The notes under the pieces are model-generated. The model did not search any database, had not been told where the DNA came from, and was given only the letters and a program-made list of their open reading frames with translations. From Phycisphaerales bacterium (GTDB taxonomy: Bacteria; Planctomycetota; Phycisphaerae; Phycisphaerales; UBA1924): a stretch of DNA of 64,000 bases. The position numbers and the translations under genes were made by a program. Shown one piece after another: positions 25,281 to 32,868 of this stretch (positions are counted from its first letter, which is position 1; each line of letters begins with the position of its first letter). The stretch lies in contig JAJDDN010000005.1 of NCBI GenBank assembly GCA_029260295.1, positions 1-64,000 on the forward strand. Direction: 5' to 3'.

Positions 25281-26045
25281 TTAGTAGTCTCGGCCGTAGA
25301 CGCCGTTGGGGGTGTTGTGGAGGTTTTCGACTAGGCGGGCGGCGTAGGTGGCGCGGTTGAAGATGCCTTGGGTTGCTTCGGCGGGGATGTGGTTGGTGAC
25401 ATGTTGGTCTGCGAAGAGCATTGGGGTGCTTTCGAGGAGGTTGTGGTTTGCGTCTTTTTGTAGCGGGCGTCGGATGTAGGGCATTTCGATGTCCCACATG
25501 AGTGCCTTTGCGGAGGTGAACTTGACCATGTGTCTTTTGACGGAGCGTTCGAGTTTGGGCCACTGGGCTTCGGAGAATTCTTGCTGGGTCCAGATTGTGG
25601 GATGGCCTAGGAAGGAGGCGGAGTATTGGTAGGAGGGGAAGATTTGAGCCGTCATTGGTTGGATTTCTGTTTCGCGTTGTGCGCCTGGGGCGAGGAAGAC
25701 TTGTTTGTATTCTTGCCAGGGGTAGGATTCTGCGAAGAACTCGTGCCAGCGGTTTGAGATTGCCCAGTGGCTCATTGTTCCACGGCCGTTCAATGGGGGC
25801 GCGTATTGGTAGAACTCGCCTGGGGTTGGGGCGGGGTAGAGATCGTCTGCGCTTTGGATGTAGAGGTCGAAGATTTGGCCTATGGAGCGGAGGTTGACAG
25901 CGCTTGCGAGCTTTCGGGACTTATCGCGAGTTGTTCCCAATACAGGCAATAGCAGTCCAATGAGAATTGCAATGATTGCTATGCTCATCAATATTTCAAT
26001 GAGCGTAAAGGCGTGATTCGTTGACTTTGTAGTTAAATGATTCAT
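25281..26045 (-). CDS. Pseudopilin-like protein with prepilin N-terminus
   Basis: A 254-residue protein, last gene of a four-gene minus-strand operon. Residues about 12-33 are the prepilin leader and helix (AFTLIEILMSIAIIAILIG, with Ala, not Gly, before Phe), followed by NLRSIGQIFDLYIQ. The C-terminal ADQHVTNHIPA occupies the place of the usual DGHV signature, so the DG is replaced by DQ. The gap to the preceding gene is 3 bp. Its role within the operon is unknown; presumably it is processed by prepilin peptidase and displayed outside the inner membrane. Confidence 0.8.
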   Translation of the reverse strand: MNHLTTKSTNHAFTLIEILMSIAIIAILIGLLLPVLGTTRDKSRKLASAVNLRSIGQIFDLYIQSADDLYPAPTPGEFYQYAPPLNGRGTMSHWAISNRWHEFFAESYPWQEYKQVFLAPGAQRETEIQPMTAQIFPSYQYSASFLGHPTIWTQQEFSEAQWPKLERSVKRHMVKFTSAKALMWDIEMPYIRRPLQKDANHNLLESTPMLFADQHVTNHIPAEATQGIFNRATYAARLVENLHNTPNGVYGRDY

Positions 26046-26048
26046 TCT

Positions 26049-26837
26049 TTATGGATATGGTGCCTGAACAAACTGCCCTTGAGGAAGCCCGTTGAACCCT
26101 GATTCCAAGACGCTCCATTGATTTTCAATTCCATCATTTACCATTGTAAGGATGAGCACTAATGAAAACTCGTCTTTACCGTCCAATGAAGGAACTACAC
26201 AGTTCAGAAATACTTCAAATGCAGAGTACTTGCCCGGCCCATTCATCCTCATGAGGCCACCCGACCGAAGTTCTCTCATCATGAATCCGGACTTGAATCC
26301 TGATTCAGCAATTTTGTCACCATTGATAGCTATTGGGCTAACTCGAATAGTTCCCACTTGGATATTCGCGTGCCTTGCCCATGCGGTAGAAGAAAGCCAA
26401 ATTCTGTCCGATTTTTCTTCATCCTCATATTTCAGTTGCTTTGGAATCACAAGCATGTTTTCATTATAATAATCTATCAACTCATGCCTACTACCAGTCC
26501 TGCTAATCATAACAAAGCTAGCGTACGCCGACGCAAACCGTTCTATATCGGCCGGGCGTAGACGCTGCGAACTAGAGGATTGCCGAGTGGATTCAATGAC
26601 AGCCTGCTTGATCTCATTTTTTAAGTCTACGCTTTGCGATTTTAATAACTCCAAATTGTATTCGGGGACAACGGTTTTGATTTTGATTGATTCTAACGCC
26701 AACCCGCTACTCGACAGGGTGACAATTGAATCACTTCTAGAGTTCTTAAGAAAGGGCGCAACTCGAATTACTGCGAAACCAATCAACACGGCCACAGCTA
26801 AGAAAGGGATGGTTTGTTTAACGGATGGCATATTCAT
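26049..26837 (-). CDS. Uncharacterised membrane-anchored protein
   Basis: I do not recognise this 262-residue protein. One N-terminal hydrophobic segment (about 9-27, IPFLAVAVLIGFAVIRVA) anchors it, and the rest should be periplasmic. A Ser-rich region near 80 precedes a domain with alternating strands. Composition is clearly more AT-rich than in flanking genes. The ATG at 26835-26837 was chosen: AGGA lies just upstream, and this start leaves a 7-bp gap after the previous gene, whereas a longer frame would overlap it. Part of the operon 25281-27559. Confidence 0.65.
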   Translation of the reverse strand: MNMPSVKQTIPFLAVAVLIGFAVIRVAPFLKNSRSDSIVTLSSSGLALESIKIKTVVPEYNLELLKSQSVDLKNEIKQAVIESTRQSSSSQRLRPADIERFASAYASFVMISRTGSRHELIDYYNENMLVIPKQLKYEDEEKSDRIWLSSTAWARHANIQVGTIRVSPIAINGDKIAESGFKSGFMMRELRSGGLMRMNGPGKYSAFEVFLNCVVPSLDGKDEFSLVLILTMVNDGIENQWSVLESGFNGLPQGQFVQAPYP

Positions 26838-26844
26838 GATATTC

Positions 26845-27117
26845 CTATACGGGTGTCGGACTGCAACCAGATTGATATCCAACTACTTCGCCCGCATCAT
26901 TCTCAACTGGAATAATGACGCAATCCTCAAATAAGGAGCATGTCCATGACGGGAACCAGTGAGTGCCCCCATTCGGATCAGTAAATACACCAGCGAGACA
27001 CTTTTTGACAAAGCGTTCTTCTGGAGGACTACCAACTTGTGCATTCACTGACATTGCAACTACACTAATCAAAGCGATTGAAGCAATAGAATCAAACAAT
27101 TTTGAATATTTTTTCAT
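26845..27117 (-). CDS. Small secreted protein with four cysteines
   Basis: A 90-residue protein of unknown function. A signal peptide covers about residues 1-26 (hydrophobic SIASIALISVVAMSVNAQ). The mature part of about 64 residues contains four Cys (KKCLAG, SWTCSL, FEDCVI, QSGCSP), enough for two disulfides. It is encoded directly after a MauE-like membrane protein, a family linked to disulfide handling of exported partners, so this may be its client (inference). AT-rich like its neighbours. Start and stop leave 1-7 bp gaps to both adjacent genes, fitting an operon. Confidence 0.7.
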   Translation of the reverse strand: MKKYSKLFDSIASIALISVVAMSVNAQVGSPPEERFVKKCLAGVFTDPNGGTHWFPSWTCSLFEDCVIIPVENDAGEVVGYQSGCSPTPV

Positions 27118-27118
27118 T

Positions 27119-27559
27119 TCATTTTCCTACGGGCTTTGCCCGAATACCAAGGAACAGGCAGAACACGGCACACGCCGTGTTCTGATATGTGTGACTTCGT
27201 AGTGTGTTTGATGAATCTAGGGCGACGGACATGCTGCAGCCGCAGTCGCCTTGGTAGTTTTTGCCTTCGAGTGTTATGGAATAGGCGGCTCCGGAGAGGA
27301 AGAAGATTGCTGAGAGCAGGAGTCCTAGGCCGCCTTTGCGGAATATGAGGAAGAAGATGCACGAAGTTAGGGCGAGGACGATGAGAACGAAGAATACTCC
27401 TGAGAGTGTTCTTGAAAGGCCTAGGCCGATCTGGAGTGGTGAGAGGAGTTGTTCGGGATTATAAAGTTTGGTTGCGATTGCGAAGGCAAATAATGCGGCG
27501 ACGCTGAAGCTTGCGATTCGCTGGGGCCATTGTTTGTTTGTGGCGGCTTGTGATTGCAT
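27119..27559 (-). CDS. MauE/DoxX-like small membrane protein with CGC motif
   Basis: A 146-residue protein with four hydrophobic segments (about 14-30, 42-72, 78-94, 125-142). GDCGCSM near residue 104, after the third segment, resembles the Cys pair of MauE-type proteins, which help disulfide formation in an exported partner; the assignment is by topology and this motif only. It is the first gene of the operon ending at 25281. Its start lies 20 bp downstream of an 11-base poly-C run on its own strand, which may modulate expression. Confidence 0.6.
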   Translation of the reverse strand: MQSQAATNKQWPQRIASFSVAALFAFAIATKLYNPEQLLSPLQIGLGLSRTLSGVFFVLIVLALTSCIFFLIFRKGGLGLLLSAIFFLSGAAYSITLEGKNYQGDCGCSMSVALDSSNTLRSHTYQNTACAVFCLFLGIRAKPVGK

Positions 27560-27568
27560 TGCTCGACA

Positions 27569-27593
27569 AGCATACCACAGGGGGGGGGGGCAA
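27569..27593 (-). promoter_or_regulatory. Promoter region with an 11-base G/C homopolymer
   Basis: Read on the minus strand: TTG, a run of 11 C (27590-27580), TGTGG, then TATGCT (27574-27569), 9 bases before the ATG. The run lies where the spacer between -35 and -10 would be, so a change in its length would alter promoter geometry. The spacer from TTGCCC is now only 13 bases. Confidence 0.4.
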
Positions 27594-27750
27594 GCGGCTT
27601 TGTGTTACTTTCAATATTTATTTACCATTTTATTGCTTTGCATTAAATGCATTTTGTTGGAATAAATTCACAACTTGTCTATTAATGCGGTCTTAGAAGT
27701 GTGAGAATGAAAGACTGGGTCGGAAGATGAGCCAGGAGGGGGGGCGAAGG

Positions 27751-27790
27751 GAAGACACTGCTTGCCGAAGACGGTCAAGCAGTGGCACCC
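27751..27790. repeat. Variable-arm hairpin repeat, CACTGCTTG type
   Basis: Head GAAGAC (27751-27756), arms CACTGCTTG (27756-27764) and CAAGCAGTG (27776-27784) around CCGAAGACGG and T, tail GCACCC. Confidence 0.9.
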
Positions 27791-27803
27791 ATCTGCTTTA
27801 TAT

Positions 27804-27843
27804 GAAGACACTACTGCGCCGAAGACGGCGAGTAGTGGCACCC
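27804..27843. repeat. Variable-arm hairpin repeat, CACTACT type
   Basis: Head GAAGAC (27804-27809), arms CACTACT (27809-27815) and AGTAGTG (27831-27837), cap CGCCG-AAGA-CGGCG with one bulged G, tail GCACCC. It contains the stop codon of the amidohydrolase gene. Confidence 0.9.
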
Positions 27844-29280
27844 GGAGAACTCTGGTTGGAAGAGGAGCCAGGTTGGGGGGTGTTTTGAGTGCATGGCGGA
27901 TTGCCAGGGGGTTTTTAAGGGGTCGGAAAGAAGACCCCCTCCGTCGCTACGCGACACCTCCCCCGGAAGCCCGGGGGAGGCGATTGGTACGGTGATGAGT
28001 CCGGCGGGGGAGTTGCCTTGGGTTATGGTGAAGGATGTTGGGTTGAGGTTGAGGGCGTGGGCTGGGTTTGTTGTTGTCATTTGTAGTAAGGATTGCATTG
28101 TTGTGTTGTCGCGGGTTGATAGGAGGCGCATGTCGTCGAGGGTTGTGATTCGGTCTGGGGTGTTTAGGTTTACGATTGAGTCTGTGCCTAGGGAGACATT
28201 GATGTTGGCTTCAAGCATTTGTTCGAAGGGGTGTGGGCCGAGTCTTTCGTAGTGGCCGAAGTAGGTGTGGGCTCTTGGGCAGTAGGCGACGGCGGTTTGG
28301 GTTTGGGCGAGGTGGTCGATAGTTTGATCTGGGGCGTCGTTGACATGGGCGCAGAGGATTGGGAGTTGCTCTAAGACTGGGATGAGGTGGTCGATGGGGT
28401 GTTCGCCGTTTCCGATTTCGTTTAGGATTGAGTCGTCCCAGACTCCGAAGCGTTCTAGGAAGCCGCGTTGTGTTCCTGTGCCTTTGGATATGAACTCTCG
28501 TTCTTCTAATGTTTCTGCAAGGTGGGTGGAGAGGGGGATGTTGTGTTTGAGTGCTGTTTGTGCGGCCCATTGGTAGACGGCGATGGAGATGGTGTTTGTG
28601 GCGTGGGGGGAGAGGCCTAGGGTGACTCCGGTGCCTTGGAGTTGTTTTTGGATCTTTGGGAGGTGGGCGTCTAGGTAGTCTTGGAGTGTGTGGATGATTG
28701 AGTTTGCGGTTTTTCCGATGCCGAAGAACTCTAGGTAGGAGGTGCCGAGGAGTGGTGATTTGGCGAGGGTGGTGATTGGGGTGTCTTTGAGGATTGCGTT
28801 TGGTGCTCCGGCGATGTCCCCCACTGCGATGGTGCCGCCGTTGAGGGATTTTTGGATTCCTAGGTTTACGGAGGCGGCGATGGCGTCGTCGTCTAGGAGG
28901 CGGTTTGCACGGATCATGTCGAGCCAGGGGACGAAGCCGCCGGCGGGGTCATGGGGGTATGGGCCGATGTGGGTGAGGTCGAGGTGGGTGTGGGCGTTGA
29001 TGAGGGCGGGGATGATGATTTGATCTGGGAGGTCGATTGTTTTGGTATTTGCAGGGAGGGGGAGGGTATCTATCTGGGCGGGATGTCCGACGGCGTGGAC
29101 CTGCCAGGCGGAATTGTCGGCTTTCAGAATGAGGGAGCCTGGGGCGAAATAGTGGTTGGCGTCGGCGATGAGGGCGGCGTTGATTCTTATTGTGGAATCT
29201 GAGTGAGATGGCGACGGGATGAGGGGGGTTGGCGCATCTGGTGTACTGGGGGTGGTTTGTGTATTTTTGGAGTTGGTCAT
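27811..29280 (-). CDS. Amidohydrolase-superfamily deaminase/chlorohydrolase
   Basis: A 489-residue metal-dependent hydrolase of the TRZ/ATZ, guanine- and aminofutalosine-deaminase branch. The metal-binding NAHTHLDL is near residue 94, STHLAET near 237, a His in CAHVND near 297, and the catalytic Asp in LGTDSIVN near 345. The substrate is not determinable; aminofutalosine deamination in menaquinone synthesis is one option. The ATG at 29278-29280 was chosen (the open frame runs much further upstream, through an antisense region). The last 60 residues are odd: the frame runs through a double-hairpin repeat (27930-27980) and ends in another repeat. Confidence 0.82.
   Translation of the reverse strand: MTNSKNTQTTPSTPDAPTPLIPSPSHSDSTIRINAALIADANHYFAPGSLILKADNSAWQVHAVGHPAQIDTLPLPANTKTIDLPDQIIIPALINAHTHLDLTHIGPYPHDPAGGFVPWLDMIRANRLLDDDAIAASVNLGIQKSLNGGTIAVGDIAGAPNAILKDTPITTLAKSPLLGTSYLEFFGIGKTANSIIHTLQDYLDAHLPKIQKQLQGTGVTLGLSPHATNTISIAVYQWAAQTALKHNIPLSTHLAETLEEREFISKGTGTQRGFLERFGVWDDSILNEIGNGEHPIDHLIPVLEQLPILCAHVNDAPDQTIDHLAQTQTAVAYCPRAHTYFGHYERLGPHPFEQMLEANINVSLGTDSIVNLNTPDRITTLDDMRLLSTRDNTTMQSLLQMTTTNPAHALNLNPTSFTITQGNSPAGLITVPIASPGLPGEVSRSDGGGLLSDPLKTPWQSAMHSKHPPTWLLFQPEFSGCHYSPSSAQ
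27930..27980. repeat. Double-hairpin repeat, copy 3, inside a coding frame
   Basis: Head GAAGACCCCCTCC. First hairpin GTCGC (27943-27947) and GCGAC (27951-27955) with loop TAC; second CCTCCCCCGG (27957-27966) and CCGGGGGAGG (27971-27980) with loop AAGC. On the minus strand it is translated as part of the amidohydrolase tail. Confidence 0.9.
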
Positions 29281-29412
29281 GGGTTGTGTGGGGGGTGTCA
29301 GATGGTGTGGGATTGGGTGTGCAGATGGTGGCTTAGTGCGATAGTATGAACACTGGAGCCTGTCGGCTGATCGGTTGGCTCTGATCTTAATGAAAGAATC
29401 TAGGAGGCCGAA

Positions 29413-30273
29413 ATGTTGAAATTTGGAATCAAACGCGTTGCACTGACCACGACTCTTGTCGCAATCGCTGGGCTCGGGACCGGGTGTGTGAGCCAGGGCG
29501 AGTATGACAAGCTTTGGGAGACGAACCGGTCGCTGACGAACCGGAACGCTGAGCTTCAGGGCGAGGTGGATTCGATGGATGCTGCCAACTCGGCGTTGTC
29601 GGGTTCTGCTGGGAGTGCGGGGTCTGTGATCTCGCAGTTGCAGGACGACAACTCGAATCTGCGGTCGCAGTTGATGGGTGCTCAGAGCTCGCTTGACAGT
29701 ATTGAAAGCCGGATGAACTCGCTTTCGATCGTGTCGCTTGATCCTGCTACGGATCGTGCGCTGCGTGATCTGGCGGCTCAGTACCCGGACATGATTGTGT
29801 ATGACGCGGATCGTTCGATGCTCCGGTTTGCTTCTGATCTGACCTTTGGGTCGGGTTCGGATTCGATTAAGTCGTCTGCGGGCAATGGTCTGGCGACCTT
29901 GGCTGGCGTGCTCAATGCTGGGGCGGCGGCTGGGTATGACATTCAGATTGTTGGGCATACTGATGATGAGAAGCCGGGAGCCAATACTCGGCGGAACCAT
30001 CCGACCAATATGCACCTTGCGGCGCACCGTGCGATTTCTGTGCGGAATGCTCTTGGGAGTGCTGGGGTGCCTTGGGAGCGGATGAGTGCGATGGGCTGGG
30101 GCGAGCATCGTCCTGTCATGGCGAACAATGTTGGCAAGGGGACTGCGGCGAATCGTCGTGTTGAGATTTTCCTTGTGAACTCGACGAGTGCTGAGTTTAC
30201 GACGGCGGATGCGCCTGTTGAGGTTGATACCTACGAAGCGCCTGCTTCGACGGGGATTGATCCGACGAAATAA
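29413..30273 (+). CDS. OmpA-family peptidoglycan-binding lipoprotein
   Basis: A 286-residue lipoprotein. A lipobox, GLGTGC, ends the signal sequence (Cys about 25). A coiled-coil region follows (about 35-100, KLWETNRSLTNRNAELQGEV). The OmpA/MotB domain runs from about 130 to 260, with IQIVGHTDDEKPG (about 178), RAISVRNALGSAGV and GTAANRRVEIFLV, the signatures for binding diaminopimelate in peptidoglycan. It likely tethers envelope layers. A strong AGGAGG sits 7 bases before the ATG. A Rho-independent terminator follows. Confidence 0.92.
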   Translation: MLKFGIKRVALTTTLVAIAGLGTGCVSQGEYDKLWETNRSLTNRNAELQGEVDSMDAANSALSGSAGSAGSVISQLQDDNSNLRSQLMGAQSSLDSIESRMNSLSIVSLDPATDRALRDLAAQYPDMIVYDADRSMLRFASDLTFGSGSDSIKSSAGNGLATLAGVLNAGAAAGYDIQIVGHTDDEKPGANTRRNHPTNMHLAAHRAISVRNALGSAGVPWERMSAMGWGEHRPVMANNVGKGTAANRRVEIFLVNSTSAEFTTADAPVEVDTYEAPASTGIDPTK

Positions 30274-30309
30274 GCTGGCGAAGTGAGATCGTGAATGGTT
30301 GATTTTGAG

Positions 30310-30338
30310 AGCACCCGGTTTAGGTCGGGTGTTTTTTG
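30310..30338 (+). terminator. Rho-independent terminator after the OmpA-family gene
   Basis: CACCCG (30312-30317) and CGGGTG (30326-30331) with an 8-base loop, then six T. Confidence 0.85.
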
Positions 30339-30349
30339 TGGAGGTATGA

Positions 30350-30389
30350 GAAGACATGCTTTGCCGAAGACGGTCAAAGCATGGCACCC
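30350..30389. repeat. Variable-arm hairpin repeat, CATGCTTTG type
   Basis: Head GAAGAC, arms CATGCTTTG (30355-30363) and CAAAGCATG (30375-30383) around CCGAAGACGG and T, tail GCACCC. Directly followed by another copy. Confidence 0.9.
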
Positions 30390-30392
30390 AGA

Positions 30393-30430
30393 AAGACACT
30401 ACTGCGCTGAAGACAGCGAGTAGTGGCACC
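30393..30430. repeat. Variable-arm hairpin repeat with a changed cap
   Basis: Arms CACTACT (30397-30403) and AGTAGTG (30419-30425). The cap stem is CGCTG-AAGA-CAGCG instead of CGCCG-AAGA-CGGCG: both partners of one base pair have changed (C to T, G to A), so pairing is kept. Tail GCACCC. Confidence 0.9.
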
Positions 30431-30444
30431 CAGAAAGAGAAGAA

Positions 30445-31302
30445 CTATTCGGTGACTCGGGCGGGGGCGATGGCGAAGAAGACTGAGGCGATGAGGATGA
30501 GGATGCTGGCGGCGGCGGTTGGGAGGGTCCAGCCTGCGGCTCGGAGGGCTTGGTTCTCGAAGGTGATCGCGGGGGCTCTTGGGGAGACTTTGAGGGCGGC
30601 GCCGTATTGCCAGGTGTATTCGACGATTTCGCCTTCTTGGCGTTCTGGGATGGGTTCGCCTTTGAGTTTGGCGTTGTTTTGGCGGCGTTGGAGGGATTTA
30701 CCGGATTCTGGGAAGCGGAGGGGATCGTGGGTGGTGATTGAGCCGTCTTGGTTCATTTCGTAGAAGTTGAAACGCCAGAGGTCGCGGCGGGACTCGCCCC
30801 ATGCCCAGTCTTCTTCGTGCTCGATGGAGTCGAAGTGTTTTTCTTTGGTGGGCTCTGAGCCGAAGGGGGTTCTTGTTGCGATGACGAGGCGGGGGGTGAC
30901 TTCGCCTGAGATAACTTTGGCTTCGAGTTCTTTGAGTGACATGCCTGAGCGGTCTGCCATGAGCATCATGGACATCCAGTCGACCTGGCGGTCGAAGAGT
31001 GTTGGGAGTTCGTGGCGTGGGGGGATGGCGACTGGGAGGAGGAGTTCTTGGTCGGCCCAGAGGATTTTTAGGTATGGGGCGTCGTCGATGGTGGTTTCTG
31101 AGATGGAGAAGGCGTGGCCGTACATGTCGAAGGATTCGAGCTGGATGTCGATGAAGGAATAGAGGGGTGCGTCTCGGTCTTCGTTGAAGTTGTGTATTCG
31201 CTGGGCGAGGGAGTATGAGGAGAAGACGCCTGTGATAATTGAAAGACCCGCGATGATCCAGAGGAGCGTGCGCGGGCTTTTCTTTTTGATTTGTTGTGAC
31301 AT
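30445..31302 (-). CDS. Uncharacterised membrane protein at the end of the caa3 cluster
   Basis: I do not recognise this 285-residue protein. One transmembrane segment lies near the N-terminus (about 13-33) and another near the C-terminus (about 257-277); about 220 polar residues between them should face the periplasm. It begins 4 bp after the subunit IV gene and so probably belongs to the oxidase transcript, which makes an assembly or accessory role plausible (inference). The ATG at 31300-31302 was chosen because the longer frame overlaps the subunit IV gene. Confidence 0.65.
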   Translation of the reverse strand: MSQQIKKKSPRTLLWIIAGLSIITGVFSSYSLAQRIHNFNEDRDAPLYSFIDIQLESFDMYGHAFSISETTIDDAPYLKILWADQELLLPVAIPPRHELPTLFDRQVDWMSMMLMADRSGMSLKELEAKVISGEVTPRLVIATRTPFGSEPTKEKHFDSIEHEEDWAWGESRRDLWRFNFYEMNQDGSITTHDPLRFPESGKSLQRRQNNAKLKGEPIPERQEGEIVEYTWQYGAALKVSPRAPAITFENQALRAAGWTLPTAAASILILIASVFFAIAPARVTE

Positions 31303-31306
31303 GTGA

Positions 31307-32071
31307 TTAGTGGCCGGCGTCTTCTGCTGCGGGCTGATGGGCTGCATCGTCTGCGGCGTGGGTGTTGTGGGTTTCGGTTGGGTCAACGGCACTGAAGAGG
31401 CCGGCGGTCAGGCCGATGCGTGGAACGGCTTGGTTGGCGTCTGGGAGAGCGAGATGGTGGTCGTATCCGAGTTGGGTGAAGAAGTTGTTGATGTCTGCGG
31501 CGTGTTGGTGCTCTGCGTGGTGGTGGTAATGGTCGGTCCAGAAGGCGAGTTCTGAGCCGGCTTCTTCGAGGCCTTGGGCGCGGCGGAACTCGACGATGCC
31601 GAGGCCTGCGGTGTTGAATGTTGGTGCTGGTGAGGAGTCGAAGCGTGCGTCTACGGATGGGGTGTCGAGTCCTTTTCCTGTGCCACCTAGGGCGACTTCG
31701 CCTTCTTTCCATGTGTAGATGCGGTCGCGGGTTTCGAGGTCGATCATGGTGATGCCTAGGAAGAGGCCAACGCAGAAGAGGCAGAAGAGGAGTGCGAAGG
31801 TGTTGAGGGCTTTGTCGTAGCGGAGGCCCATGAAGAACATGCAGACGAGGAGTGCTTTGACTGTGGCGATGGACATGGCACCGATGACATTGATCCACCA
31901 TGGGAGGTGGATATCGAAGGCGTTTTCTACCCAGCTTTCGGCGTTGTAGAACAGCACGGTGGTGAAGGTGAAGAAGAGGAGGATGGCGAGGACGGCGAGC
32001 TGGGTTTGCCAGCTGACGACGCGGTGGCCATGGGCGTGTTCTTCGTGGGTTGTTGTGTCGTGATTGGTCAT
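31307..32071 (-). CDS. ctaF: Cytochrome c oxidase subunit IV-type protein
   Basis: A 254-residue protein whose first 110 residues match the prokaryotic subunit IV pattern: a His-rich start (THEEHAHGHRVV), then three membrane segments (about 25-44, 60-85, 92-112) with VKALLVCMFFMGLRYD. A His-rich, Ala-rich tail of about 130 residues after GTGKGLD is unusual, since the family is normally near 100 residues. It follows subunit III by 57 bp. The small membrane subunit is not catalytic; it stabilises the oxidase. Confidence 0.82.
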   Translation of the reverse strand: MTNHDTTTHEEHAHGHRVVSWQTQLAVLAILLFFTFTTVLFYNAESWVENAFDIHLPWWINVIGAMSIATVKALLVCMFFMGLRYDKALNTFALLFCLFCVGLFLGITMIDLETRDRIYTWKEGEVALGGTGKGLDTPSVDARFDSSPAPTFNTAGLGIVEFRRAQGLEEAGSELAFWTDHYHHHAEHQHAADINNFFTQLGYDHHLALPDANQAVPRIGLTAGLFSAVDPTETHNTHAADDAAHQPAAEDAGH

Positions 32072-32128
32072 ATGTGTTCTCTGCGTGCTAACGGTTGTAA
32101 GCGATCAGGGTTCTTAACTTTGGGGGGG

Positions 32129-32833
32129 TTAGTGGATCAGATATAGGAGTGGGAAGAGGAAGATCCAGATGAGGTCGACGATGTGCCAGTAGAGTGCGGA
32201 GTTTTCGACCATGAGGTATTCTGTTGGGCCGTAGGCTTGGTACTTCCATGAGCGGTAGAGGACCCACCCGAGGAGGCAGCCGCCGATGACGACATGGAGT
32301 GCGTGGAGTCCGGTGCCCATGTAGTAGAGGGACCACCAGAGGATTTCGTATGGGCTTTCTGCGAAGGCGTATGAGAAGAAGGTGCCTGGGGCTTTGCCGT
32401 CGCCGAGCTTAACGGAGTACTCGAACTTGAACTTGATGAAGAGAAAGAGTGCGGCACAGATCAGGGTGATAATGAGGTTGATCTTGAGCCATTTTTGTTT
32501 ATTGAGCTGGGCACAGCGTACTGCTGAGGCCGCGGTCCAGGAGGAGACGAGGAGAACGACGGTGTTGCCTGCTCCGAATCTCCAGTCGAGGTGGTGCGAG
32601 CCGTTGGACCATGCTTCTGGGTACATCATGCGGAAGACTGCGTAGGCACAGAAGATCCCCGCGAAGAGGAGGACTTCTGTGGTGAGGAAGAGCCACATGC
32701 CGAACTTTGAGGCGTCGAAGTCGTCATCGCGTGTACGGAAGTGCGCGGCGAATGGACGATTGCGCCAGTGGGTTGGGTGGTTGGCGATGTGCGCCGGTGC
32801 TGGTGTTGTGTCTGCATCGAGTGTTGTTTGCAT
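32129..32833 (-). CDS. ctaE: Cytochrome c oxidase subunit III
   Basis: A 234-residue subunit III with the typical five-helix arrangement: KFGMWLFLTTEVLLFAGIF (about 45-63), AGNTVVLLVSSWTAASAV (about 88-105), a third segment near 120-138, then MGTGLHALHVVIGGCLLGWVL (about 171-191), and the final IVDLIWIFLFPLLYLIH. The HALHV segment and the C-terminal W-x-x-x-D-x-x-W pattern are family hallmarks. It lies between subunits I and IV in the minus-strand operon. Confidence 0.94.
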   Translation of the reverse strand: MQTTLDADTTPAPAHIANHPTHWRNRPFAAHFRTRDDDFDASKFGMWLFLTTEVLLFAGIFCAYAVFRMMYPEAWSNGSHHLDWRFGAGNTVVLLVSSWTAASAVRCAQLNKQKWLKINLIITLICAALFLFIKFKFEYSVKLGDGKAPGTFFSYAFAESPYEILWWSLYYMGTGLHALHVVIGGCLLGWVLYRSWKYQAYGPTEYLMVENSALYWHIVDLIWIFLFPLLYLIH

Positions 32834-32868
32834 ATCGGTTGCTCCGTGTCAGTCTGTCTGTTGCTCGA

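Noticed and set aside
29281..30429. 383-residue N-terminal extension of the amidohydrolase
   Set aside because: It is antisense to the well supported OmpA-family lipoprotein gene and reads as low-complexity Arg/His/Pro sequence.
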